From a virus, in IMG/VR virus record IMGVR_UViG_3300044680_000165, positions 1 through 41,830 of that record: a DNA stretch of 41,830 nucleotides; one strand, 5' to 3'. A program made the position numbers and the translations under genes. How positions within the stretch are numbered: position 1 is the stretch's first letter; the number at the start of each line of letters is the position of its first letter. Below are positions 1 through 7,493 of the stretch, piece by piece. The notes under the pieces are model-generated. The model did no database searches. It saw nothing but the letters and a program-made list of their open reading frames with translations, and was not told the DNA's origin.

Positions 1-127
1 CCCCCCGCCGTGCCATCGCCCAGAGTTAAAGTCAAAGTGGTACCGCTATAGCCAAGAGCTACGAAGCTAGAAGTTGTGCCTCCAAAATCCAACCGGGTGA
101 AGCTCGTGGCCGCGCTATTCGAGACTA
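1..127. repeat. Terminal overlap, left copy (identical to 41704-41830)
   Basis: The first 127 bases equal the last 127 bases of the window without a mismatch. The overlap lies inside the long minus-strand fibre gene and keeps its frame. A repeat of exactly 127 is a common largest assembly k-mer, so this is best read as a circular-contig overlap, not a biological terminal repeat. The unit genome is then 41,703 bp, as expected for a circularly permuted, headful-packaged P22-like phage. Confidence 0.93.
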
Positions 128-2381
128 AGATGACACCGTCGGAAGGACTGGACATTTTTGAGCGCCCATTCCAGGTGTACAAAAGCCCCGCACCAGCCGT
201 AATCGATCCAGAGGCCGTAATACCCGTGACGCCGGTGATGTTCCCCGTGATGGCCGCGCCGCCAGAAGAGATAGTTAAACCGCCGTTTGAAGATAGGGTG
301 GTGAATGCGCCGATGTTCGGAGTCAAGACTCCAATCGCGTTCGGGGAAGCCCAAGTGAATCCCGCGAAAAGATCGGCGTTCGCGGCATGAAGATTGGTTA
401 CAACTGTGTTCGAAGCCACCACAAATGGGGCGGTGCCCGTCGTCACGGTGGATGTGATTTGTCCAGACGCACTCAGGGTGGCTAAATTGATAGAGCCGGA
501 TTCGTTCCCGGCAGTACCATTGCCCACATCGATGACCCCAGCGGAATCCCGAGAAAGTCCAGTATCCGCGTTCCAGTTGTAAACCGTGCCGCTCGGAATC
601 TGGAGCGAATTACTGATCGAAATCGGATTGGTTGCGGTTCCAGCAATGGCGGGCCAGGTCATAGTCGCCGTCCCACTGGTCGAGCCGTTTCCGGTAATCA
701 CGCAGGAAACCGAACTGGCGACTCCGCAGTTGATGGCACTAACTTTAAATCCGTTGGCTCCAGTAATCGCCGAAAAATCGACCAAGCCCGAAGCGTCACT
801 AGCCAAGGTGTGCGTGGTGTAAGTAAAATCCCCATTCCCCGTGGCTGTCGCCTGAGTTCCGGCTGTTCCATAAACGAGTTGATTGGTGCCCAGCCCCGCA
901 GCGCTGGTAACGCAAGTTCCGCAGGCAATGGTTCCCGTAGAAGTGATCGGGCCGCCGGTGATCGGGGGGGATGTGGCTATATTGGTTACCGTTCCAGCCC
1001 CAGTATTGGCAATCACATAGGCCGTGGTTGCCACCTTGGTTGTGTTGTCTCCCGGACTTTGCGTGGTCGCGGTAGTCCCGTTGGCCAAGGCGGTTGAAAC
1101 CGACCAGGTACCGGACAAAACCTGCGGCACGCCAGTTGCGGAGCTGGTATCCACGCCTGTCCCTCCGCCTTGCGGCGAGACTGTCCCGGTAATTTCGATT
1201 CTTTCACTGTTCGATGATGGGTTCGATGGAGTGGCGATCAATCCGATGGCATTGGTCGAACTGGTGATGTGGTTGATTCCCACCTGAGAAGTATTCGGAG
1301 TGGCGTTGGTTTGGAAAGGAATCGTGCCGTTTCCGCCGAGGGAAATTGTCTGGCCGTTGACGGTGATGCTGGAGTTGAGCAATCCTCCATTGCCGAGCTG
1401 CCCAGAAAATCCTAACTGAATATTCCCCGCCGATGGATTGGAAAACGTAGCAGTCAAGCCGTTGAACGCGGCGCTGTTTTCAAAGTTGATGGTTGTCGAA
1501 GAACTGAGTGGGGCCGTGTTGACCTCAAACGACGACCCAGCGCCAGTACACGTGGGACAGGTCAGATTGCCAGTGCTGGGATTCAGAACCAACGGCGAAG
1601 AAGCAGATACCGCCAGAGTGCCGGAGCCAGTGGGCCACAGAAGACTCGGGCTCGAGGCCGCAGCCTGGGCTTCAATGCATCCTGAACCGGTGGCCGAACC
1701 TTGCCAGCAATACGTTCCGCTTTTCGGCGTGATGAAACTGGCTTCTAGAGCCCCAAAGCCGACGTTGTAGCTGACTTGGGGAACACAATCAATCGCTCCG
1801 TTCGCCGCATCTCCGGCGACGGCTTGTAAAATACACCCACTCGCAAAAGACGGGATGGTGAGGTCGAATTCGACCGCTCCCCCACCATCATCGACGACAT
1901 TGATGCCGGCGCTATCGACCAAATTCAAAGTAGATTGTGAGGCGTTGGGCGTCGAATTGACTTGCAAAGAAAGCGTCGCGCCGGTCGTTGAAGATAATGT
2001 GACGGTATAAGGCCCGAAACAGGATGTAGTTCCCGAAATGCAAACCGTGTAATCGTATTTCCCTGGCGGTGCCCAGAATCCAATGTTGCCTTGCGCGTCT
2101 CCGGTCGATTGACAGTTCGAAGGTTGGGGTTGAGGGGTGTCTTGAGATCCGTTGACGCAGGCCACGCCCAGAGAATTATAAGTGGTCGCGTAATTGGTAC
2201 AGGGAACTTGATTGGCGGGAGAATGGCAGACTGAAAGCAGCGGGGAATTCGGCGGAACATTCGCCACTAGAAATGGTGTCGTCGTGGTCGAGGAAACGCT
2301 TGGGAATGGCTGGTCATAACGCACATTCTGTGCGATAACTGGGGCCGACAGCAGCGCGAAGATGAGAAGAAGCTTTTTCAT
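1..2381 (-). CDS. Tail fibre with Sec leader and S74 chaperone, 5' part (continues at 41703)
   Basis: Starts at 2381 with ATG in a TAATG overlap with the upstream adhesin gene. I translated it by hand to base 1 with no stop; it continues in frame from 41703 to the stop at 41250, giving 944 residues. It opens with a signal peptide (MKKLLLIFALLSAPVIAQ, likely cleaved after AQ). The body is Gly/Ser/Thr/Asn-rich beta repeat. It includes fibre motifs such as TVNGQTISLGGNGTIPF (about residues 350-367) and a KVATTAYV motif near residue 460, both frequent in phage fibres. The C-terminal 105 residues, on the other window edge, form an S74-type chaperone. The likely role is trimeric receptor-binding fibre. 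The gene sits last of three adhesin genes after the ejection proteins. Confidence 0.88.
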   Translation of the reverse strand, partial: MKKLLLIFALLSAPVIAQNVRYDQPFPSVSSTTTTPFLVANVPPNSPLLSVCHSPANQVPCTNYATTYNSLGVACVNGSQDTPQPQPSNCQSTGDAQGNIGFWAPPGKYDYTVCISGTTSCFGPYTVTLSSTTGATLSLQVNSTPNASQSTLNLVDSAGINVVDDGGGAVEFDLTIPSFASGCILQAVAGDAANGAIDCVPQVSYNVGFGALEASFITPKSGTYCWQGSATGSGCIEAQAAASSPSLLWPTGSGTLAVSASSPLVLNPSTGNLTCPTCTGAGSSFEVNTAPLSSSTTINFENSAAFNGLTATFSNPSAGNIQLGFSGQLGNGGLLNSSITVNGQTISLGGNGTIPFQTNATPNTSQVGINHITSSTNAIGLIATPSNPSSNSERIEITGTVSPQGGGTGVDTSSATGVPQVLSGTWSVSTALANGTTATTQSPGDNTTKVATTAYVIANTGAGTVTNIATSPPITGGPITSTGTIACGTCVTSAAGLGTNQLVYGTAGTQATATGNGDFTYTTHTLASDASGLVDFSAITGANGFKVSAINCGVASSVSCVITGNGSTSGTATMTWPAIAGTATNPISISNSLQIPSGTVYNWNADTGLSRDSAGVIDVGNGTAGNESGSINLATLSASGQITSTVTTGTAPFVVASNTVVTNLHAANADLFAGFTWASPNAIGVLTPNIGAFTTLSSNGGLTISSGGAAITGNITGVTGITASGSITAGAGLLYTWNGRSKMSSPSDGVILVSNSAATSFTRLDFGGTTSSFVALGYSGTTLTLTLGDGTAG

Positions 2382-3589
2382 TAGGTTCGCCCGGTGGCAA
2401 CCATATAACTCACGAAGTCAATGTTGATCTGCTTTGTGGCCGTGGTGCGGGTGAGCAATTGAATAAATGGTGCCATCTCCCCGGTGTCAACATGGGTCGC
2501 AATCGACGTGTCCGCGCTCCCGTCAATCGAAAACAAAATCGTGCCCGCCGTGATTGAGCGAATGCGGATATGGTGCCAATTGGTATCGCCCGCAACCGCC
2601 GACGCGGAGATCGTGCTAGTGCTTGCCGATCGCGTCTCGAAAGTGAAATCGGTGTCCGATGCGCCTGTATCGTAACGCACCCAAAAACCTGCCGTGGGGG
2701 GATCGGCGGTTTGACCGGAAGCGATTGTAAATCCGGCACGCATGGAAATATTCGCGGCAGAAGGAAGCCAAAAAACATAATTAAACTCCCAGCCCGCATT
2801 GGCTCCGAGTTTGCCAATCATCACGGCAGCGACGGTACCCCCAACTTTGGTGAGAACGACTCCTTGGCCCGTGGTCGCTCCCGAGTTGGTTTCTAACCCA
2901 TAAACTCCAGGGTGTATGAAGGTTGTGGAGGTTCCGTTTCCCCCGGCGGTGTTTGCCCCGGCGCTTCCAATCCCGAAGCCCCGCCATTCCGTGTCGCTGA
3001 TAATTTCCGTGCCCGTTGTTGCGATAGACGCGAGATTGCTGAAACTCATAAAATCGTCCCGGAACCCCGCTACCGAGACCCCCTTAAAATTGTTGTCAAC
3101 GTAGGCGGTGGTCGCCAGTTGGTTCGAATTGCTAAAAGCCGCTGCCGTAGGGCCAGTCGGAATTCCCGTAAATGCAGGACTGTTGACCGGCGCCCCGCCA
3201 CCAGATGTGACAATCCCATTTGCGCTGATGACTGGAGTCGCCGTCAGGTAAACGGTCGCTGTGCCGGAAGAATAAGCACTGACGCACAGAAGAAATGAAT
3301 CGTATCCGCCGACCCCCGCCGAATAGATGCCCGCCGTAGTGATAGTTGACTGCAAAGTGCTCGACGTCGAGGGAGTCACTTGGGAATTTTGCGGCGATTG
3401 GCCAGCAATCGACACTTCGGGTTGCAAAGTCGCCGAAAATGTTCCAGTAACTTGAATCCCCACGGTGGCATTTGCGGTCGCGCCGATAATCGCACACGGA
3501 CTGGTCGAGGCGTTCAGGGTGAACGGCCCCGCTTTCGATTGCGCGAAAAGCGAAGCCGAAAACAGTAAGAAAAACAGAAGTCGGCGCAT
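2381..3589 (-). CDS. Tail fibre / adhesin with Sec leader and jelly-roll C-terminus
   Basis: 402 residues. I chose ATG 3589 over a further upstream start because a good Shine-Dalgarno (GAAAGGAACCT) precedes it and it begins 10 bases after the previous stop. Residues 1-17 (MRRLLFFLLFSASLFAQ) look like a signal peptide. A Gly/Ser/Thr-rich stalk follows, with the fibre motif LATTAYVDNNF (about residue 160). The last ~200 residues alternate beta strands (for example WHHIRIRSITAGTILFSIDG), as in concanavalin/LamG-like carbohydrate-binding folds. The fold is inferred from pattern only. It probably binds a host surface glycan and is co-transcribed with the fibre genes on both sides. Confidence 0.78.
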   Translation of the reverse strand: MRRLLFFLLFSASLFAQSKAGPFTLNASTSPCAIIGATANATVGIQVTGTFSATLQPEVSIAGQSPQNSQVTPSTSSTLQSTITTAGIYSAGVGGYDSFLLCVSAYSSGTATVYLTATPVISANGIVTSGGGAPVNSPAFTGIPTGPTAAAFSNSNQLATTAYVDNNFKGVSVAGFRDDFMSFSNLASIATTGTEIISDTEWRGFGIGSAGANTAGGNGTSTTFIHPGVYGLETNSGATTGQGVVLTKVGGTVAAVMIGKLGANAGWEFNYVFWLPSAANISMRAGFTIASGQTADPPTAGFWVRYDTGASDTDFTFETRSASTSTISASAVAGDTNWHHIRIRSITAGTILFSIDGSADTSIATHVDTGEMAPFIQLLTRTTATKQINIDFVSYMVATGRT

Positions 3590-3599
3590 AGGTTCCTTT

Positions 3600-5078
3600 C
3601 TAATTACTTGGGAAGATCGTGACATCCAGCCAGGTATCGGTACCATTCGGAGTTCCGTCATTGCTCGATTTGTTGACCGTCACTCCGCCGGAATTCGAGG
3701 CGTTGATCCGGTTGGCGAAGGTGATGACAGCACTATTGGCATAAGTTCCGGGAGAAAATGCGCCTCCATTGGCACCGTACTGAGTGGCCGAGCCAGTCAC
3801 CAAGACTTGCGAGGTCGCAAATTGGTTCGTTCCATCGTCAATCCAGAGCACATCGACCCCGGAATTTGAGCTGGTGATGTAAGCCCCATAGCTCACCATC
3901 GCACGGCAAGGACACCCGGCAGAGGGCATGGTCACGGCATGCGAAAGATAAGTCGTTGCCGTGTTCGCTGAGATCGTCTGATTGCCGCTCAGAGTCGTGA
4001 GTGAGTGGGCTTGCACCGCAACCGGTGTCGCGCAGGTAATCGGCAAAGTTCCAGTGAAAGTGAAGAATGTTCCCGATCCGCAGGTCGGCAGAGTGGAAGC
4101 TACGGGATCGGCGCTCGTCTGGCCGACGGGAATTTGATTGACGCCCAATAAAAGTCCGGTGATTGCATTTCCATTGCCTTCGTTCAGGGCCAGAGAATGA
4201 GCAGCCGCGCCAGGATTGACATTCCCCGATCCACCCGGGCCGACCGTCTGGCCGTTATAAGTCACCTGGAAAACCGAAGTACACGATCCCGCCGAAGTCA
4301 GTTGTTGATTCGCATCGGTACAAACTGCGGAATTCGCCGTCAGAGCAAAATCGAAGAGACTGGGAACCGCCATGGCTCCGGTTGAGTAGGTTGCGGGGCC
4401 GGTGGCAATCGCTGTGGTTCCATTCCAGATGAAAGTTTGTTGGGTGACACAATTGGCCGTCGAGCAGATCGTCGCTCCGCCAACCGAATTGGCAGGCCAG
4501 GTGAAGGTGTGCCCGCCGGAACCATCCTGGGTGATTTCCCAAGTCACGATTCCGGGTGGGATAATTCCGACTGCCGTCAAAGGCTGGCTCGAAGCATTCC
4601 CAGTCAGAGTGATCTCGAAAAGTTGGTTCTGGGCCGAAATCTGAAAAACTGGTGTTGTGGAATAAGGAACAATCGTGGTCAGAGTGGAAGTGCCCCCGCC
4701 GATACCATTGACGGTGTACAGAGTGGCCCCGGAAAAGCAGTTCGTTCCGCCCGAGGATTTGACGCGGAAACTATAAGCAACTCCCGCCTGAATCCAGATG
4801 TTCGCCGAACCTCCGCCAGATAAAACGACTGGATTGGAGTTCGCGGTCGCTCCGGTGTAGTCGGTATAGGTTGTCAGGGGTGTGGTTGAATTGCTTTGGT
4901 AGGTAAAGATGCACCCAAAGGCTAAAGGCCTTCCCGATTGATCGAAAATCTGGAGTTGTGGGTAAGGCGAGATGATGACCGTGGTTTGCCCATTGCAAAC
5001 TGCTGAAAACACGAGCAGTAAAGCCAGAAGGTAACCGGCGATTTTGTTACTTACGTGATATTGTCGGAGTTTTGTCAT
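3600..5078 (-). CDS. Tail fibre / adhesin with head-binding-like N-domain and Sec leader
   Basis: 492 residues, first adhesin after the ejection proteins. A hydrophobic leader (IAGYLLALLLVFSAVCNGQ) is followed by a domain with the pattern PYPQLQIFDQSGRPLAFGC then TTPLTTYTDYTGATANSNP. This 'TTPL.TYTD..G...NPV.L...G.A.IW' signature is known from the N-terminal domains of many podovirus and siphovirus fibre proteins and probably anchors this one. The rest is Ser/Thr/Gly-rich beta repeat ending in a compact beta domain (HAVTMPSAGCPCRAMVSYGA onward). It may serve as the base to which the two following adhesins attach. A leader on such a fibre is odd. Confidence 0.8.
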   Translation of the reverse strand: MTKLRQYHVSNKIAGYLLALLLVFSAVCNGQTTVIISPYPQLQIFDQSGRPLAFGCIFTYQSNSTTPLTTYTDYTGATANSNPVVLSGGGSANIWIQAGVAYSFRVKSSGGTNCFSGATLYTVNGIGGGTSTLTTIVPYSTTPVFQISAQNQLFEITLTGNASSQPLTAVGIIPPGIVTWEITQDGSGGHTFTWPANSVGGATICSTANCVTQQTFIWNGTTAIATGPATYSTGAMAVPSLFDFALTANSAVCTDANQQLTSAGSCTSVFQVTYNGQTVGPGGSGNVNPGAAAHSLALNEGNGNAITGLLLGVNQIPVGQTSADPVASTLPTCGSGTFFTFTGTLPITCATPVAVQAHSLTTLSGNQTISANTATTYLSHAVTMPSAGCPCRAMVSYGAYITSSNSGVDVLWIDDGTNQFATSQVLVTGSATQYGANGGAFSPGTYANSAVITFANRINASNSGGVTVNKSSNDGTPNGTDTWLDVTIFPSN

Positions 5079-5095
5079 TGCCTTATTCTTGGTGC
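5061..5095 (+). promoter_or_regulatory. Sigma70-like promoter for the 5.1 kb plus-strand mini-operon (leaderless)
   Basis: TTGTCG (5061-5066), a 17-base spacer, TATTCT (5084-5089), then six bases to ATG 5096. The transcript would start at or next to the A of the start codon, so the first gene would be translated leaderless. No Shine-Dalgarno precedes it. It faces against the late operon. Confidence 0.55.
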
Positions 5096-5236
5096 ATGAG
5101 CAAACAGACCGAAATCGCCGTTTTATTGATTCTCGGGCCAGTCTTAATCGTCCACGGATATGTCGGGCTGGGGTTGATGCTCTTCATCGGCGGCGCGGTT
5201 ATGGAATGGAAATCAAATTCTCAGAGGTCAAAATGA
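5096..5236 (+). CDS. Small membrane protein, first gene of an antisense mini-operon
   Basis: 46 residues encoded against the late operon, in the gap between the 492-residue fibre and the 668-residue ejection protein. Residues 8-36 are two closely spaced hydrophobic segments (AVLLILGPVLIVHGYVGLGL then MLFIGGAV), followed by a short polar tail. Its TGA overlaps the next ATG (ATGA). A near-consensus promoter ends six bases before its start. The function is unknown; a small inner-membrane protein could act in superinfection exclusion or lysis timing. Confidence 0.65.
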   Translation: MSKQTEIAVLLILGPVLIVHGYVGLGLMLFIGGAVMEWKSNSQRSK

Positions 5237-5406
5237 AGAATCCAATGTGCTGTATCTGTGATCCTGAAATTCCGATCAATCCTTACGTGTGCTTCAAACA
5301 CAAGTCCGAAGGACTGAAAATCGCCAAGACCGAAAACATCCGCTATATCGACGCCGCTGACCGTCTGTATTGGCAGGCGGTCGATGCTCAGGGGGTGTCA
5401 CTGTGA
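5233..5406 (+). CDS. Cys-rich small protein, second gene of the mini-operon
   Basis: 57 residues with a Shine-Dalgarno (AGAGGT) 6 bases before ATG and start/stop overlaps on both sides (ATGA, GTGA). The N-terminus MKNPMCCICDPEIP plus a later Cys suggests a metal-binding knuckle. The rest is charged and soluble (KHKSEGLKIAKTENIRYIDA). I recognise no family. The overlaps argue for translational coupling with its neighbours. Confidence 0.65.
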   Translation: MKNPMCCICDPEIPINPYVCFKHKSEGLKIAKTENIRYIDAADRLYWQAVDAQGVSL

Positions 5407-5639
5407 ATTTTCCCGACGATTGTGTCGCGCTTGACCAAGCCCGTGTTCTTGGCGGCGGGAAACAGAAGTTCCCCCGCTACAACTATTCACTGGTTGACCT
5501 GATTGGAACCGACGTTTTGTTTTGCGCCAACGCCCTTACCGGCGAATGGGGTGACTTCACTTTCGCTCAAGGGCCGCTTGAACTGCACCCACTGCATGCC
5601 GTCCGGGTGCGGGTGGATAACGTAATCGGACGGCTTTAA
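5403..5639 (+). CDS. Hypothetical protein, third gene of the mini-operon, antisense-overlapping
   Basis: 78 residues starting with GTG in a GTGA overlap and preceded by AGGGGG. Its 3' half (5487-5639) lies antisense to the last 50 codons of the ejection protein gene, so only the first ~28 codons are free of that constraint. No family recognised. Overlap with a well-supported gene lowers confidence, but the operon-like coupling and Shine-Dalgarno support it. Confidence 0.45.
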   Translation: MNFPDDCVALDQARVLGGGKQKFPRYNYSLVDLIGTDVLFCANALTGEWGDFTFAQGPLELHPLHAVRVRVDNVIGRL

Positions 5640-7493
5640 TTTGTTGAGGTCGATCCTCACGACCTGACCCCAATCCCCGCTTCTTTGCCCTGGCTCTGCA
5701 AATCCCATTGCTTGTTGAAGATCGCTGGTAGCCTGCGCCCTCGAATTCGGTTGCAAGGGCACTCCAGTCTCATCTGCATCCCGCGCTCGATACACATAAT
5801 TCGGCTTCGAACTGGTAGCTTGGTCGAGGCTTCTCTGCAATAAATCGGTTAAATCGCCGCTTGCGGCTGGCTTTGGTTGCGATGCTGGCGCAGTTTCTCC
5901 CGGCGCTACATCTTCTGGCGTCGCTGAACGCGCCTCCATCGGAACCGCGCGCGGGGCTCCGTTCTTCGTCGAAATTGCCCCAGGCGAGTTCTTCAATACA
6001 CCCCAAGCCCGTCCTTTTGAGTCCGCACCTTCAAAAGCTCCTACCTGATCGGGAGTGATCCCCATTTTTCCGTATCGTCCGCCGGTGTTTGTAATGACTT
6101 CGAAGTGTTGGTTAGCAGGATCGTACTTGTAGCCCTGGATCGCGGACGATTTTACAGGAGTAAAGCCATCTGGCAGGTCTGATGAAGCAGCGGTCGATTT
6201 GGCGCTTGCCTGGTTCTTCAGCGGAACGTTCGGTTCTAATGGTTTCCCTCCAAGAGCATCATTGAGCAGATCGCCGAGTTTTTTAGGCTCGGCCGGGGCG
6301 GGTTGTGCAACCGTTGGTTTCGGGGGAGGGGCAACGCCAGTCGTATCGGACTCTGGAACGACCGAAGGGCCACCCTCAACACGATTTGGCAGACCGAAGC
6401 CTTCGCCAGGAATCTGAATCGGGGGCAGGGCTTGGCCAACAGCTTTGCCAACGGTGCGCCCAATCACTGCCCCGGCAATCCCCGCTTCCGGTAGCCCCAT
6501 GGCGTGCCCAGCGGCATATCCAGCGGCACTCCCAGCGGCTTCTGGCAACCTCGGTAGAACTTTATTTACCGTGCGAGTTCCAGCACGCACTGCGGATGCA
6601 CCGGCGTCCGCAGCATCCGCCGCTAGTGCTGGAACTTTCGGCGCAACTTTAATGACACCTTCCGTCGCCAAAGCCGCTAAGGCTTGCCCCGCTCCTTGTC
6701 CCGCAGTTTGCTGGGCAACTTTTGCGTAGGTTCCTTCGGGATCGGCAGAGTTGTTGATGTCATGCACCGCGCCGACGATTTGGGTGGCTTCCTGGGCGGT
6801 GTGTCCCGCTCCAACGAGCGTTCTGTACAGTGGGAGCATGGCCGGACTGAGCCCGGAGATTTCTTTTTCGGCAGTATTTTTTGGCGGAGTCGCAAGTGTG
6901 TCCCACATCCCTTTTGCCGCATCACGGAAACCCTGGACGATGGTTTGCAGTCCTTGTTTCCCGGCGGCTTCATCGGAGGCAAGAGGAATTTCTCTGGTAT
7001 CGCCCTTCAGGACATCCCATGTGCTCGGCACTGAACCAGGCTGGGCCGCTTCCTGTACCGGTTTCCATGCTGCGGCACTCTCATCGACTGGCGTCCATGC
7101 GGAGGCGGATGGTGGGGTGAAATTTGCGCCTACCGTCTGACCTGGCGCGGCAATGATCTGGGCCGCTGGTGGATTCGAAGTGTCCGAGGGCATTTTGCCG
7201 TTCGTGTTTTGATGCTGAAACGTTACCCCAGTCGGAAGTCTTGTAGCTCCCGGCTGATCGGTATCCAACGAAGATTGAATTGGGGTGGAACTGGAATATA
7301 CGCTTCCGCCGAAATCCGCCGGCGCACCTGAGACTTTCGGGGCGAAGCCGAGGTTTTGCAATTGCTCAGGAGTCAGTTGCGAAAATTCCGCATCCGACAG
7401 TGGTCTTTGATAGCCCAACCGCCGTTTTTCTTCATCGGACAGTTGCTGATACGCAGCTTCCGTGATCCCCGGGGGTGTTGCGGCAGCACTCAT
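5487..7493 (-). CDS. Large DNA-ejection (internal virion) protein, gp16-like by position
   Basis: 668 residues, last of three ejection-type genes, like P22 gp16 (609 residues) in place and size. The N-terminal 200 residues are low-complexity, with short helical repeats (LSDAEFSQLTPEQLQNLGF) and WTPV/WKPV repeats. Residues ~317-356 form a Gly/Ala zipper (AAGSAAGYAAGHAMGLPEAG) that could cross the host membrane. Residues ~445-505 (VKSSAIQGYKYDPANQHFEV, then DSKGRAWGVLKNS) resemble a KTSC domain. Residues ~565-650 (YVYRARDADETGVPL, VVRIDLNKLKPSDYV, WVQFKRPLSESEVTPF) form a second folded domain that recalls ADP-ribosyltransferase-like folds, though I see no firm catalytic triad. It is probably packaged in the head and injected with the DNA. 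Confidence 0.75.
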   Translation of the reverse strand: MSAAATPPGITEAAYQQLSDEEKRRLGYQRPLSDAEFSQLTPEQLQNLGFAPKVSGAPADFGGSVYSSSTPIQSSLDTDQPGATRLPTGVTFQHQNTNGKMPSDTSNPPAAQIIAAPGQTVGANFTPPSASAWTPVDESAAAWKPVQEAAQPGSVPSTWDVLKGDTREIPLASDEAAGKQGLQTIVQGFRDAAKGMWDTLATPPKNTAEKEISGLSPAMLPLYRTLVGAGHTAQEATQIVGAVHDINNSADPEGTYAKVAQQTAGQGAGQALAALATEGVIKVAPKVPALAADAADAGASAVRAGTRTVNKVLPRLPEAAGSAAGYAAGHAMGLPEAGIAGAVIGRTVGKAVGQALPPIQIPGEGFGLPNRVEGGPSVVPESDTTGVAPPPKPTVAQPAPAEPKKLGDLLNDALGGKPLEPNVPLKNQASAKSTAASSDLPDGFTPVKSSAIQGYKYDPANQHFEVITNTGGRYGKMGITPDQVGAFEGADSKGRAWGVLKNSPGAISTKNGAPRAVPMEARSATPEDVAPGETAPASQPKPAASGDLTDLLQRSLDQATSSKPNYVYRARDADETGVPLQPNSRAQATSDLQQAMGFAEPGQRSGDWGQVVRIDLNKLKPSDYVIHPHPDGMQWVQFKRPLSESEVTPFAGKGVGAKQNVGSNQVNQ

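Noticed and set aside
1-127. Direct terminal repeat of a linear phage genome
   Set aside because: Exactly 127 bases, a usual assembly k-mer, and inside a continuous gene; a circular contig overlap explains it better.
2484-2896. Plus-strand and alternate minus ORFs across the fibre genes
   Set aside because: These arise from the GC-rich third-position pattern of the real minus-strand fibre frames; none has a start signal or protein-like content.
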